Counted from the stretch's first letter, positions 36,794 through 46,267 are shown. The stretch is 64,000 nucleotides of DNA from Pseudomonas sp. MH9.2 (GCF_034353875.1 NZ_CP133784.1:1984001-2048000); one strand, 5' to 3'. Made by a program: numbers and translations. The notes: generated from the letters alone by a model not told the origin.

Positions 36794-36927
36794 TGATTAA
36801 AGACTGGGACGAACCGATGCCGCATGACGAACTCATTGAGTTAATTAACCGCTGGGCAAAAAGCACACCACACTCCGACATTTCCGCCGTATGGGTAATT
36901 GAATCAGACCGTGTTATTTATCTATGA
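36793..36927 (+). CDS. 44-residue microORF coupled to the membrane protein gene
   Basis: The frame starts with GTG at 36793, sharing one base with the stop of the preceding gene, and has GGTGGA six bases upstream. The product begins VIKDWDEPMPHDELIELINRW and ends WVIESDRVIYL. It has alternating acidic/hydrophobic residues and several Trp, which looks like a real folded microprotein rather than noise. Its TGA overlaps the next ATG. The evidence is context and composition only. Confidence 0.45.
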   Translation: MIKDWDEPMPHDELIELINRWAKSTPHSDISAVWVIESDRVIYL

Positions 36928-37100
36928 AAACACCCGAATACACGAGAGCGCTGTTCAACTGTTCGTTGCCCGCCGTAAGAACAATACGACAGGCGCCATG
37001 GACAACTCTAGAATTAACAACACTTCATTTACTTAATTGCGTAGGCGTTTACCGTGAACACCCACCGAATTATCTTCCAACGCCGTCCGACCGACGATGA
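36924..37100 (+). CDS. 58-residue microORF overlapping the previous one
   Basis: This frame opens with ATGA, a four-base overlap with the preceding microORF, the classic layout of translational coupling. The product begins MKTPEYTRALFNCSLPAV and ends with HPPNYLPTPSDRR. No domain or signal is recognised. It could be chance, but two successive overlaps in a row are suggestive. Confidence 0.38.
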   Translation: MKTPEYTRALFNCSLPAVRTIRQAPWTTLELTTLHLLNCVGVYREHPPNYLPTPSDRR

Positions 37101-37311
37101 AGACCTTAAGCCTCTTAAGACGCGAGCCCTGAGAAATCAAAACCCAAACTATTCCTTTGAATGAGTGACGCGACGCCTCGTATCTAAAAAGCGACTAGTG
37201 TAATGAGAAGCCGCCTGCGAATGCCCTCAGCCTTAAAAACTGACGAGCCAACGCTAACGTAAAAACACCGCGCACCGTCAAGGTCCCTCATCCAATTGAG
37301 CAGAGCATACA

Positions 37312-37590
37312 ATGACGCTATTAAAAGATTATCACGACACCCAAAAAGCGCTTGAGCAACAACTGTCGTTGCTGGCATCACTCAAAAAAAATTCATCCTT
37401 AATAAAGGAGCTTGAGTTCGAGAAAAAAATCAAAGCGCTGATGACGCGCTACCGTAAAACGCCGAAAGACTTGATTACACTTTTCGACACCACAGCACCG
37501 CTCACTAACACGACTGTTCACGAACGTCCTGTCACGTACGCAACGGGGGCCAAGAGACTAAAGAAGACACCAGAATCAAAGCCTCAGTGA
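37312..37590 (+). CDS. MvaT/MvaU-family protein lacking the DNA-binding domain
   Basis: This is a 92-residue protein. Residues 1-60 match the N-terminal coiled-coil oligomerisation domain of MvaT/H-NS-like proteins: an L-x-D-Y-x-x-T-x-x-A opening, a heptad-spaced Leu helix, then KELEFEKKIKALMTRYRKT. Normal MvaT proteins run to about 120 residues, with a C-terminal DNA-binding domain carrying a GGNHKTLKxW-type motif. Here the frame stops at residue 92 inside the basic linker. It could act as an H-NS antagonist by hetero-oligomerising, or be the front half of a frameshifted gene (see 37587). Confidence 0.7.
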   Translation: MTLLKDYHDTQKALEQQLSLLASLKKNSSLIKELEFEKKIKALMTRYRKTPKDLITLFDTTAPLTNTTVHERPVTYATGAKRLKKTPESKPQ

Positions 37591-37712
37591 TCCATTTCAC
37601 GGGTGCACCCGAGACTGCAGAGTTGAATCACAGGACGACCTGGCAGTCCCTATGCGATGACCTGGCAGCGCTGAAAAGCGTTGCCAGACTCAAATTCAAC
37701 GCTGGCCCTTGA
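37587..37712 (+). pseudogene. possible frameshifted C-terminal part of the MvaT-like gene
   Basis: A 41-codon frame begins with GTG overlapping the stop of the MvaT-like gene (GTGA). It reads VIHFTGAPETAELNHRTTWQ and ends ARLKFNAGP. The pattern F-x3-P-x-T-x-E-x2-NH-x-T faintly echoes the C-terminal NPHTGEVVETxGGNHKT motif of MvaT. It may be the remains of the DNA-binding domain in another frame, or a coupled microORF. The homology is weak. Confidence 0.3.
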
Positions 37713-37811
37713 CCCGCTTCCATTGGAAAAATGGGTCAAGGGCTATATCGCTTCCGTGCACGAATACCTCAAACAAACCTTGGTTTATTCAATGGCCCCC
37801 GGCACCGGCCA

Positions 37812-39029
37812 TCAGAACAACTTACGGCCTTTGTTTGCAGCAATGCGCATGCGCAGAGCATTCAATTTGATAAAGCCGGCTGCGTCCGCCTGATTGTAAG
37901 CGCCGCCGTCCTCTTCAAACGTCGCAATATTTGCATCGAACAACGACTCGTCGGATTTACGACCTGTCACGATGACATTGCCTTTATACAGCTTCAGACG
38001 CACAACGCCGTTCACGTGGGCCTGAGACGCGTCGATCATCTGTTGCAACATCAGACGCTCAGGGCTCCACCAGTAGCCGGTGTAAATCATGCTGGCGTAC
38101 TTAGGCATCAACTCGTCTTTGAGGTGAGCGACTTCACGGTCCAGGGTGATTGACTCAATGGCGCGGTGAGCGCGCAGCATGATGGTGCCACCTGGTGTCT
38201 CATAGCAGCCACGAGACTTCATGCCCACATAACGGTTCTCGACGATATCCAGACGTCCGATACCGTTTTCGCCGCCGATGCGGTTCAGGGTGGCCAATAC
38301 TGTCGCAGGCGTCATATCTACGCCGTCCAGCGCCACGATATCGCCATTGCGATAGGTCAGCTCAAGATACGTTGCAACGTTCGGCGCGTCCTCTGGGGAC
38401 TTGGTCCAGCGCCACATGTCTTCTTCGTGCTCAGTCCAGGTGTCTTCCAGCACGCCGCCTTCATAGGAGATGTGCAGCAGGTTGGCATCCATGGAGTACG
38501 GCGACTTCTTCTTGCCGTGACGCTCGATCGGGATGGAGTGCTTTTCAGCGTAATCCATCAGTTTTTCGCGCGACAGCAGGTCCCATTCACGCCATGGAGC
38601 AATCACCTTGACGCCTGGCTTGAGGGCATAGGCGCCCAGCTCGAAACGAACCTGATCGTTACCTTTGCCGGTGGCGCCATGGGAAATGGCATCAGCGCCG
38701 GTTTCGTTGGCGATTTCGATCAGACGTTTGGCGATCAGCGGACGTGCGATGGAGGTACCCAGCAGGTACTCGCCCTCGTAGACGGTATTGGCGCGGAACA
38801 TCGGGAATACGAAATCGCGCACGAACTCTTCGCGAAGATCGTCAATGTAGATTTCTTTCACGCCCATGGCTTTTGCCTTGGCGCGGGCGGGCTCGACTTC
38901 TTCGCCTTGGCCCAAGTCAGCAGTGAAAGTCACTACTTCGCAGTTGTACGTGTCCTGCAGCCACTTGAGGATTACCGAAGTATCCAGGCCACCGGAATAC
39001 GCGAGAACCACCTTGTTTACGTCCGCCAT
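37812..39029 (-). CDS. argG: argininosuccinate synthase
   Basis: ArgG joins citrulline and aspartate with ATP to form argininosuccinate, the penultimate step of arginine synthesis. The 405-residue protein has the N-type ATP pyrophosphatase loop [11 protein letters not shown] at the start and the conserved [14 protein letters not shown] and [11 protein letters not shown] segments. It is a single gene bordering the accessory stretch; its product links to argF further along. Confidence 0.96.
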   Translation of the reverse strand: MADVNKVVLAYSGGLDTSVILKWLQDTYNCEVVTFTADLGQGEEVEPARAKAKAMGVKEIYIDDLREEFVRDFVFPMFRANTVYEGEYLLGTSIARPLIAKRLIEIANETGADAISHGATGKGNDQVRFELGAYALKPGVKVIAPWREWDLLSREKLMDYAEKHSIPIERHGKKKSPYSMDANLLHISYEGGVLEDTWTEHEEDMWRWTKSPEDAPNVATYLELTYRNGDIVALDGVDMTPATVLATLNRIGGENGIGRLDIVENRYVGMKSRGCYETPGGTIMLRAHRAIESITLDREVAHLKDELMPKYASMIYTGYWWSPERLMLQQMIDASQAHVNGVVRLKLYKGNVIVTGRKSDESLFDANIATFEEDGGAYNQADAAGFIKLNALRMRIAANKGRKLF

Positions 39030-39158
39030 GCCATCACTCCACCGGGTTGTACGGAAAACCGGTGATTCTACCGCTCAAACCTGTCAATTTACAGAGGCGC
39101 GACAGCTTGTGACGACGAAGCGACAGTTAGTGTCGAGAGTACGACCGATTCATGCCGC

Positions 39159-40064
39159 TCAGGACGTGGCAGCGGCATTGCTCGCAGCCGCAACAGGTGT
39201 GGGCTCATCAGGCGCGACACGTTCCAGCTGGATGTTGACCCGACGGTTGCGTGCACGGTTGGCGGCATTGGTGTTGGGCACCAGCGGATACCGCTCGCCA
39301 TGAAAGCGCAGGGTTATCTGCTTTTCCTGCACACCTTGAGTCTTGAAGAAGTCCATCACCGCCAACGCCCTGCGCCGCGACATATCACGATTGGTCAGGC
39401 GGTTACCACTGTTATCCGAATGGCCATCGAGTTCAATGTGGTTAACGGTGGGATCGGCTTTTAGGAACTCAGCGATGACCTGCAGCTTTGCCCGCGCTGG
39501 CGCATCAAGATCGACGCCGTTGCCTGGGAAGCCTATCTGCGCCTGCTTGACCTGTTCGAAATTCATCGGTAGCAACTTGGTGGTACAGGCTTGGTAATCG
39601 CTGAACGCCTTGTTGAACCTGACCGGTAACAGCCGCACTTCCACAGCACTATTACCCTCTTGAGAGTAATGACGAATAACCGGACTGCGACCTTCAAGCA
39701 AGCCTGCCATCAGGCGCCCGGCCTGGCCCTGGGAGCTATTGAATGGAATGCCGCCATTGCTTACTTTGACCGAGCCCAGATTGATATCACCGCGCCCCGG
39801 CTGCCAGGGCGCTGCCGCCGCCAACAGGGTCGCAGAACCCGAGCCGAGCATACTGCCAGTAGCCTTGAGACGAAACGTGGCCTGCTCACCCGCGCGGCGC
39901 ACGAATTCGCCCACACCGAAATCGGTGATGGGTTGGGTCAGGCGACACTCGAATTTGTCACCTTCGACTTTCCATTCGATACTTTCCAGACGCGTCTGGA
40001 AGGTGATAGCCACTGCCGGCAGACTGGCAAACACGCTGAGCAAGGCTAGATAACGCTGGCGCAC
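39159..40064 (-). CDS. motY: flagellar stator-ring protein MotY (OmpA family)
   Basis: MotY forms the T-ring of polar flagellar motors and helps anchor stators to peptidoglycan. The precursor has a signal peptide ending AVA, an N-terminal MotY domain (residues about 20-150) and a C-terminal OmpA-like domain with ELDGHSDNSGNRLTN and NRRVNIQL. GTG at 40064 is chosen because GGAG lies six bases ahead; the GTG at 40076 has no ribosome site. It is divergent from pyrC, as in other pseudomonads. Confidence 0.88.
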   Translation of the reverse strand: MRQRYLALLSVFASLPAVAITFQTRLESIEWKVEGDKFECRLTQPITDFGVGEFVRRAGEQATFRLKATGSMLGSGSATLLAAAAPWQPGRGDINLGSVKVSNGGIPFNSSQGQAGRLMAGLLEGRSPVIRHYSQEGNSAVEVRLLPVRFNKAFSDYQACTTKLLPMNFEQVKQAQIGFPGNGVDLDAPARAKLQVIAEFLKADPTVNHIELDGHSDNSGNRLTNRDMSRRRALAVMDFFKTQGVQEKQITLRFHGERYPLVPNTNAANRARNRRVNIQLERVAPDEPTPVAAASNAAATS

Positions 40065-40191
40065 GGGAGGCTCCACTAGAAAACTGCATACGTCTGGCTA
40101 TCGGTAACTTCCCGGAAAACTTGATAGCGAGTGCCTGGAAGAGTCTTTTCCGGTAGCATTCCCAGCGAGTTTGACCCGCCTGGAATCCCCA

Positions 40192-41238
40192 ATGTCTGAC
40201 CGCCTGACCCTTCTGCGTCCCGACGACTGGCACATTCACCTCCGTGATGGAGCTGTTTTGCCTCACACCGTCGCTGACGTAGCGCGTACTTTTGGACGCG
40301 CAATCATCATGCCGAACCTGGTGCCTCCCGTGCGTAATGCACAGGAAGCTGACGCCTATCGCCAGCGCATTCTTGCTGCGCGCCCGGCAGGCAGCCACTT
40401 CGAACCGCTGATGGTGCTGTACCTGACCGACCTGACCCAGCCGCAGGATATACGCGCGGCCAAGGCCAGCGGGTTTGTCCATGCCGCCAAGCTGTACCCG
40501 GCCGGGGCAACCACCAACTCCGATTCCGGCGTCACCAGCATCGACAAAATTTTCCCGGCGCTCGAAACCATGGCTGAAGTCGGCCTGCCGCTTCTGGTCC
40601 ACGGGGAAGTGACCCGTAGCGAAATCGACGTTTTCGACCGTGAAAAAATCTTCATTGATGAGCATTTACGTCGAGTGGTTGAACGCTTCCCAACGCTGAA
40701 GGTGGTTTTCGAACACATCACCACCCGCGAAGCCGTGCAGTTCGTCAACGACGCTTCGGCGAACGTCGGGGCGACGATCACCGCCCATCACCTGCTTTAT
40801 AACCGCAACCACATGTTGGTCGGCGGCATTCGCCCGCACTTCTATTGCCTGCCGATTCTCAAACGCAACACTCACCAGGAAGCATTGCTCGATGCTGCCA
40901 CCAGTGGCAGCGCGAAATTCTTCCTCGGTACCGATTCAGCGCCTCACGCCCAGCAAGCCAAAGAAGCGGCGTGCGGCTGTGCCGGTTGCTACACCGCTTA
41001 CGCTGCCATCGAGCTGTACGCCGAAGCGTTCGAACAACGCAACGCCTTGGACAAACTGGAAGGTTTTGCCAGTGTTCACGGCCCGGCGTTCTATGGCCTG
41101 GCACCCAACCGCGACACCATAACGCTGGTCCGTGATGAATGGACCGCACCTACCAGCCTGCCATTTGGCACGCTGTCCGTAATTCCGCTGCGCGCCGGTG
41201 AAAAACTGCGCTGGCGCCTGCTAGAGGAACACGCGTGA
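40192..41238 (+). CDS. pyrC: dihydroorotase
   Basis: PyrC cyclises carbamoyl aspartate to dihydroorotate in pyrimidine synthesis. The 348-residue class II enzyme has the metal ligands in [10 protein letters not shown] (His14, His16), the carboxylated Lys100 in HAAKLYPAG, further histidines in [12 protein letters not shown], and the catalytic Asp in [10 protein letters not shown]. The ATG at 40192 fits the family start [10 protein letters not shown]. The stop overlaps the rnt start (GTGA). Confidence 0.96.
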   Translation: MSDRLTLLRPDDWHIHLRDGAVLPHTVADVARTFGRAIIMPNLVPPVRNAQEADAYRQRILAARPAGSHFEPLMVLYLTDLTQPQDIRAAKASGFVHAAKLYPAGATTNSDSGVTSIDKIFPALETMAEVGLPLLVHGEVTRSEIDVFDREKIFIDEHLRRVVERFPTLKVVFEHITTREAVQFVNDASANVGATITAHHLLYNRNHMLVGGIRPHFYCLPILKRNTHQEALLDAATSGSAKFFLGTDSAPHAQQAKEAACGCAGCYTAYAAIELYAEAFEQRNALDKLEGFASVHGPAFYGLAPNRDTITLVRDEWTAPTSLPFGTLSVIPLRAGEKLRWRLLEEHA

Positions 41239-41918
41239 GCGAAGATCATTTCGACGACGAACAGGACGGTCATGGCGGCGGAGGCGGAGGCGGTTCTCGG
41301 CACCCGATGGCTGCCCGTTTCCGCGGCTATCTGCCGGTCGTTATCGACGTAGAAACCGGCGGGTTCAACTCGGCGACCGATGCGCTGCTGGAAATCGCCG
41401 CAGTCACGATCGGCATGGACGAAAAAGGCTTCGTGTTCCCTGAGCACACGTACTTCTACCGCGTTGAACCGTTCGAAGGCGCCAATATCGAAGCTGCCGC
41501 GCTGGAGTTCACCGGGATCAAGCTCGATCACCCGCTACGCATGGCGGTCAGCGAAGAAACTGCGCTGACCGACATCTTCCGTGGTGTTCGCAAAGCCTTG
41601 AAAGCCAATGGCTGCAAACGTGCAATTCTGGTGGGGCATAACGCCAGCTTCGACCTCGGCTTCGTAAACGCTGCCGTCGCGCGCCTGGACATGAAGCGCA
41701 ACCCTTTCCACCCGTTCTCCAGTTTCGACACCGCGACCCTTGCGGGTCTGGCTTACGGTCAAACCGTGCTCGCCAAAGCCTGTCAGACCGCGGACATCGA
41801 CTTTGATGGCCGTGAAGCACACTCAGCCCGCTACGACACCGAAAAAACCGCAGAACTGTTCTGCGGCATCGTCAACCGCTGGAAACAAATGGGCGGCTGG
41901 GAAGACTTCAACGACTGA
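41235..41918 (+). CDS. rnt: ribonuclease T
   Basis: RNase T trims 3' ends of tRNA and other stable RNAs. The 227-residue DEDDh exonuclease has [18 protein letters not shown] (ExoI), [10 protein letters not shown] (ExoII) and [14 protein letters not shown] (ExoIII). It starts with GTG overlapping the pyrC stop. The short N-terminal stretch contains seven consecutive Gly, longer than I expect in relatives. Confidence 0.95.
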   Translation: MSEDHFDDEQDGHGGGGGGGSRHPMAARFRGYLPVVIDVETGGFNSATDALLEIAAVTIGMDEKGFVFPEHTYFYRVEPFEGANIEAAALEFTGIKLDHPLRMAVSEETALTDIFRGVRKALKANGCKRAILVGHNASFDLGFVNAAVARLDMKRNPFHPFSSFDTATLAGLAYGQTVLAKACQTADIDFDGREAHSARYDTEKTAELFCGIVNRWKQMGGWEDFND

Positions 41919-41935
41919 AGCCTGTCCTGCTCTCC

Positions 41936-41962
41936 AAAAACCGGCCCACGTGGCCGGTTTTT
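41936..41962 (+). terminator. intrinsic terminator of pyrC-rnt
   Basis: AAAAACCGGCC and GGCCGGTTTTT flank the loop CACGT. Confidence 0.92.
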
Positions 41963-42140
41963 CATGTGCGCCATCAGGTGTTTTATAGGAGATGCCGCCC
42001 AGTATTCGACGCGGCGCTGTGTTCTGGACGCAAGGGGCGCGCTCAAACCTGTTTACAGGACAAGACTGGCTTATCCGCGACCTCCCCATCGCTCCCTGCC
42101 CGGAGTCGACAGCTCTAATCCAGGCCTCAGACAAACTGCT

Positions 42141-42170
42141 TTGACAAGCATTCTCATTACGATTAGTATC
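42141..42170 (+). promoter_or_regulatory. bfd promoter with Fur-like box
   Basis: TTGACA (42141-42146) and TAGTAT (42164-42169) are spaced by 17 bases. The spacer and -10 region contain GCATTCTCATTACGATTA, which resembles the Fur consensus of GATAAT-type repeats. Iron-bound Fur would block this promoter, which fits the role of Bfd in releasing iron from bacterioferritin. Confidence 0.6.
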
Positions 42171-42208
42171 CCCAGCACTGAGTCATCAACCAGCGACGGT
42201 TCTCACTT

Positions 42209-42427
42209 ATGTATGTCTGCCTCTGCCAAGGTGTTACTGATGGGCAAATCCGGGACGCGATCCTTGAGGGTTGCTGCAGTTACCGTGATGTCCGCCAAAC
42301 GTTAGGCGTCGCCAGCCAATGTGGCAAATGCGCGACCGTTGCCAAAGCCGTGGTGCGTGAAACCCTGACGGAGCTGCAAAGCAGCCAGGTAATGCTGGCC
42401 TACCCCGCAGAGTTTTCAGTTGCCTGA
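42209..42427 (+). CDS. bfd: bacterioferritin-associated ferredoxin
   Basis: Bfd is a 2Fe-2S protein that reduces the ferric core of BfrB so that iron can leave. The 72-residue protein has cluster cysteines at 4, 6, 38 and 41 (MYVCLCQGVTD and SQCGKCA). It is followed by its own terminator and then bfrB, the order found in P. aeruginosa. Confidence 0.94.
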   Translation: MYVCLCQGVTDGQIRDAILEGCCSYRDVRQTLGVASQCGKCATVAKAVVRETLTELQSSQVMLAYPAEFSVA

Positions 42428-42444
42428 ATGGCGCCTTTTCAAAG

Positions 42445-42470
42445 AACCGGACCTTGTGTCCGGTTTTTTT
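42445..42470 (+). terminator. intrinsic terminator of bfd
   Basis: AACCGGAC and GTCCGGTT flank the loop CTTGT, followed by a run of Ts. Confidence 0.92.
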
Positions 42471-42629
42471 ATGTCTTTAATTCAAACGCTTAGCCGATAA
42501 ATACGGAACTCAAACACTCTTATTAGTATTTAATTCGACTTATTATTCAATACCTTAGGTTTGACAGCCCCTATTAGTGCGGCTCAGACTCCGAGCCTAT
42601 CTACATAAGCCATAGAACAGGACCTCGAC

Positions 42630-43100
42630 ATGAAAGGCGACATCACCGTCATCCAGCATCTCAACAAGATCCTCGGAAACGAGCTGGTCGCAATCAATCA
42701 ATACTTTCTGCATGCCCGCATGTATGAAGATTGGGGCCTGAAAAAACTCGGCGCGCACGAGTACCACGAATCCATCGACGAGATGAAACACGCTGACAAG
42801 CTGATCAAGCGCATTCTGTTCCTGGAAGGCCTGCCTAACGTACAAGATCTGGGCAAGATCCTGATCGGAGAGCACACCAAGGAAATGCTTGAGTGCGACC
42901 TCAAAATCGAAAAAATAGCGCTGACTGACCTCAAAGCGGCCATCGCGCACTTTGAAGTTGTTGGCGACTTCGGTAGCCGTGAGCTGCTCGAGGACATTCT
43001 CGAATCCGAAGAAGAGCATATCGACTGGCTTGAAACCCAGTTAGGCTTGATCGATAAAGTCGGGATCGAAAACTACTTGCAGTCGCAGATGGGCGACTGA
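42630..43100 (+). CDS. bfr: bacterioferritin (BfrB type)
   Basis: This is a 24-subunit iron-storage cage protein. The 156-residue subunit is a four-helix bundle with ferroxidase ligands (Glu18, Glu51, and the EEEHIDWLE stretch) and the haem ligand Met52 in DEMKHADK, as in BfrB. AGGAC lies ahead of the ATG. The 42471-42629 upstream gap is strongly AT-rich, but no sure promoter was picked. Confidence 0.95.
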   Translation: MKGDITVIQHLNKILGNELVAINQYFLHARMYEDWGLKKLGAHEYHESIDEMKHADKLIKRILFLEGLPNVQDLGKILIGEHTKEMLECDLKIEKIALTDLKAAIAHFEVVGDFGSRELLEDILESEEEHIDWLETQLGLIDKVGIENYLQSQMGD

Positions 43101-43113
43101 TCGCTCACTGACG

Positions 43114-43152
43114 AAAAAGCCCCGCACCTCAATCACGAGGGCGGGGCTTTTT
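43114..43152 (+). terminator. intrinsic terminator of bfr
   Basis: AAAAAGCCCCGC and GCGGGGCTTTTT enclose a 15-base loop. Confidence 0.9.
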
Positions 43153-43163
43153 AATGCCTGGTA

Positions 43164-43222
43164 TTTGAACGCGGTGAGTCAGGCACACCGCGTCAAATCA
43201 TTCGCAGGCAAGCCTGCTCCCA
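43164..43222. repeat. REP-associated hairpin (copy C) plus REP unit
   Basis: The hairpin TTTGAACGCGGTG-AGTCAGGCA-CACCGCGTCAAA (43164-43197, one bulge) is followed directly by a REP-like unit with the internal palindrome GCAGGC-AA-GCCTGC (43204-43217) and the closing TCCCA. Confidence 0.82.
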
Positions 43223-43253
43223 TAGCTTCTGGGCAGACTCACATCAGCATCCA

Positions 43254-43595
43254 TCAAGCGTCGGCTTTATCCGCTGCGGCTTTGGCGGTCGCTTCTTTGA
43301 CCTGCGTTTGCAGCTCACCACTGGCAAACAGCTCGGTGATGATATCGCTGCCGCCAACCAGTTCACCACCGACCCACAGCTGTGGGAACGTCGGCCAATT
43401 GGCATATTTAGGCAGGTTGGCGCGAATTTCCGGGTTCTGCAGGATATCGACGTAAGCGAACTTCTCGCCACACGCCATCAATGCCTGGGAAGCTTTCGCC
43501 GAAAAACCGCACTGCGGAGCATTCGGAGAGCCTTTCATGTAAAGCAGAATGGTGTTGCTGGCAATCTGCTCTTTAATAGTTTCGATGATATCCAT
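43254..43595 (-). CDS. grxD: monothiol glutaredoxin
   Basis: Grx4/GrxD carries 2Fe-2S clusters to target proteins. The 113-residue protein has the active site CGFS (Cys29) in QCGFSAKA, the WPTFPQLWVGGELVGG strand-turn and the glutathione-binding GGSDI. The C-terminal 15 residues are Ala/Lys-rich. Nearby bfd and bfr place it among iron-related genes. Confidence 0.94.
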   Translation of the reverse strand: MDIIETIKEQIASNTILLYMKGSPNAPQCGFSAKASQALMACGEKFAYVDILQNPEIRANLPKYANWPTFPQLWVGGELVGGSDIITELFASGELQTQVKEATAKAAADKADA

Positions 43596-43700
43596 GGAGC
43601 ACCTCGGCTGAACTTTCCGACTCAGATGTCGGCACGGTGGCGCATTGTAACGGAATCCCGAGCACTACGCTCGGGCTCTACTCAACCGCCGACGGGTTAC

Positions 43701-45812
43701 TTACGCCGCCGCCACGTGCACCGGCACCCCGTTCAGTACGGCGTTACCTGACAATGCGTCCAGTTGGTGCTCATCAGTCAGGTCGTTGGCGCTGACGCCC
43801 GGCTGCTTGCTGGCGATGCTCATGTGCACCCCAGGGCGCGCATGGCCCCACCCATGAGGCAGGCTCACCACCCCCGGCATCATCTCGACGCTGCCCAGGA
43901 CTTGCACCTCGACCACCCCGACCCGCGAACTGACCCGAACCCATTGCCCGTCAGTCAGCCCGCGGCTGGACAGATCATCCGGGTGCATCAGTAACTGATG
44001 ACGCGGCTTGCCTTTCACCAACCGGTGATAATTATGCATCCATGAGTTATTACTGCGCACATGACGACGGCCAATCAGCAGCAGCGCTCCTGCTTGTTGA
44101 GGCGCCTGCATTGCAGAGAACCGCGCCAGATCGGCAAGGATCACGGCAGGTGCCGCCTGAATCCGCTGATTGGCCGTTTTCAGACGCGGCTGAAGGTTGG
44201 GTTTGAGTGCCCCCAGATCCAGTCCATGCGGATGATCGCGCAACGTCTCCAACGAGAGTTTGTGTTCAGTCGCATCGCCGTACAAGCCGGCGCGCAAACC
44301 CAGGTCAATCATGCGTGCTGGCGGTATTGTCGGTTTCAGCTCGCGCCCGGCCTTTGCGGAAAATGCCTGGGCCAGGCCGACGAAAATCTCCCAATCGTGC
44401 AACGCGCCTTGCGGCTTTTCGAGAATCGCACGATTGAATCGTGTGACATTGCGCACCGCAAACATATTGAACGTGGTGTCGTAATGATCGTTTTCCAGCG
44501 CAGAAGTCGACGGCAGAATCAGGTCGGCATAGCGCGTGGTTTCGTTGATGTACAGGTCAATGCTGAGCATGAACTCCAGACCATCCAGCGCCTGCTCCAG
44601 CTTGCGCCCGTTAGGGGTCGAGAGCACCGGATTGCCCGCAACCGTGATCAGCGCACGGACCTGCCCTTCCCCTTCGCTCAATATTTCTTCAGCCAAGGCA
44701 GAAACCGGTAGCTCGCCCGCGTATTCCGGCAGACCCGAAACCCGGCTCTGCCAGCGATTGAAATGCCCGCCCGAGGTCGAGCTGACCAGATCCACTGCGG
44801 GCTCCGTACACAGCGCCCCACCGACACGGTCCAGGTTGCCGGTGACCAGATTGATCAGTTGCACCAGCCAATGGCAAAGCGTGCCAAAGGACTGCGTGGA
44901 AATCCCCATCCGCCCATAGCACACCGCTTTGTCGGCACGGGAAAAGTCACGCGCCAGCTGGCGAATCTGTTCAGCAGGTATTCCACAACGCGGGCTCATG
45001 GCTTCAGCGCTCAGGTGGTCGATGGCCTGCCGCACCTCATCCAGCCCATCTACCGGCAGATGACTGTCGCGCGTCAGGCACTCGTCGAACAGGGTGTTGA
45101 GCATGCCAAACAACAGCGCGGCATCCCCACCGGGCTGCACGAATATATGTTGATCGGCAATCGCTGCCGTTTCGCTGCGACGAGGATCAACCACCACCAC
45201 CTTGCCGCCTCGTGCCTGAATCGCCTTAAGGCGCTTTTCAACGTCGGGGACGGTCATGATGCTGCCATTCGACGCCAGCGGGTTGCCGCCAAGAATCAGC
45301 ATGAAGTCGGTGTGATCAATGTCGGGTATGGGCAGCAACAAACCGTGTCCATACATCAAATGGCTGCTCAAATGATGAGGCAGCTGATCTACTGACGTCG
45401 CAGAAAATCGATTGCGGGTTTTCAGCAACCCCAGGAAATAGTTGCTGTGGGTCATCAGCCCGTAGTTGTGCACGCTAGGGTTGCCTTGATAGACCGCCAC
45501 CGCATTTTGCCCATGACGCTGTTGCAGGGCGAACAGACGGTCTGCGACCAGGTCAAACGCCGCTTGCCATTCGATGGGCTGCCACTCGCTGCCCACTCGG
45601 AGCATCGGCTGGCGCAGACGGTCAGGATCGTTCTGGATATCTTGCAGCGCCACCGCCTTGGGGCAGATGTGCCCCCGACTGAAGCTGTCCAGAGCATCGC
45701 CCTTGATCGACGTAATCCGCACCCCGGCACCCTCTTGGGTCGTGGTCTCGATGGTCAGCCCGCAAATGGCTTCACACAGGTGGCAGGCACGGTGGTGGAG
45801 GGTCTTGGTCAT
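43701..45812 (-). CDS. molybdopterin-dependent oxidoreductase
   Basis: This is a 703-residue protein of the DMSO reductase/formate dehydrogenase superfamily. An N-terminal 4Fe-4S site is formed by C-x2-C-x3-C in HRACHLCEAICGL and a fourth Cys in GHICPKAVAL. The molybdopterin domains follow, and the C-terminal dinucleotide-binding barrel ends near HGWGHARPGVHMSIA. There is no Tat signal, so it is probably cytoplasmic, and no partner subunits are adjacent. The substrate is unknown. The start MTKTLHHRACH at 45812 is preferred over an ATG 27 bases upstream. Confidence 0.87.
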   Translation of the reverse strand: MTKTLHHRACHLCEAICGLTIETTTQEGAGVRITSIKGDALDSFSRGHICPKAVALQDIQNDPDRLRQPMLRVGSEWQPIEWQAAFDLVADRLFALQQRHGQNAVAVYQGNPSVHNYGLMTHSNYFLGLLKTRNRFSATSVDQLPHHLSSHLMYGHGLLLPIPDIDHTDFMLILGGNPLASNGSIMTVPDVEKRLKAIQARGGKVVVVDPRRSETAAIADQHIFVQPGGDAALLFGMLNTLFDECLTRDSHLPVDGLDEVRQAIDHLSAEAMSPRCGIPAEQIRQLARDFSRADKAVCYGRMGISTQSFGTLCHWLVQLINLVTGNLDRVGGALCTEPAVDLVSSTSGGHFNRWQSRVSGLPEYAGELPVSALAEEILSEGEGQVRALITVAGNPVLSTPNGRKLEQALDGLEFMLSIDLYINETTRYADLILPSTSALENDHYDTTFNMFAVRNVTRFNRAILEKPQGALHDWEIFVGLAQAFSAKAGRELKPTIPPARMIDLGLRAGLYGDATEHKLSLETLRDHPHGLDLGALKPNLQPRLKTANQRIQAAPAVILADLARFSAMQAPQQAGALLLIGRRHVRSNNSWMHNYHRLVKGKPRHQLLMHPDDLSSRGLTDGQWVRVSSRVGVVEVQVLGSVEMMPGVVSLPHGWGHARPGVHMSIASKQPGVSANDLTDEHQLDALSGNAVLNGVPVHVAAA

Positions 45813-45976
45813 TGCCAGCCTCATTTTGTTTTGGGCCACCTTACGGCAGCGGAAACAAAACTATGGCGGTTGAGGGGCGAGTACGCCAGAGGGGTTCGTC
45901 TTGTGAATCGGGGGGCATCAAGCGGGCCGATACGGCCCGTGCAGGTGTGCCGATGCGCGTCAGTTGATCAGCAGCA

Positions 45977-46267
45977 TCAGGCTATCGGAGTGACTGACTT
46001 GTGCTGCATTTGCAACTCATCGACGGTTTCGATCTGCTCCTGAGCGACGTGAACGCCGGTCAGTTCGCCGATCAGGCGCCAATGATCATCAAGGCCGACG
46101 CTGATGGTCGCCATGCGATCAATCATGCGCCGCCCCGCCGACCGGGTAATCTCATCATTGCTGCGCAGCAACTCGAATGACATGGACGTTATCGACGCGG
46201 TGAGGTGCGTCAAAGTACGTGCCGTCAGTCCGAGTAATTCCGTAAGCTGCTGTTCTTTAGAATCCAT
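45977..46267 (-). CDS. conserved hypothetical small protein
   Basis: This is a 96-residue all-helical protein without a signal or membrane segment. It begins MDSKEQQLTELLGLTARTLTHL and looks like one coiled helix pair. A similar small-protein family (DUF3077/DUF6124-like) is common in pseudomonads, but this placement is a guess. An AGGA precedes the ATG. It is divergent from argF. Confidence 0.68.
   Translation of the reverse strand: MDSKEQQLTELLGLTARTLTHLTASITSMSFELLRSNDEITRSAGRRMIDRMATISVGLDDHWRLIGELTGVHVAQEQIETVDELQMQHKSVTPIA

Noticed and set aside
37097..37132. 11-codon ATGA-overlapping frame after the second microORF
   Set aside because: It is too short to support as a gene, although the overlap repeats the pattern upstream.
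37681..37893. TTG-start 70-codon frame before argG
   Set aside because: It runs into the argG 3' end and has no ribosome site.
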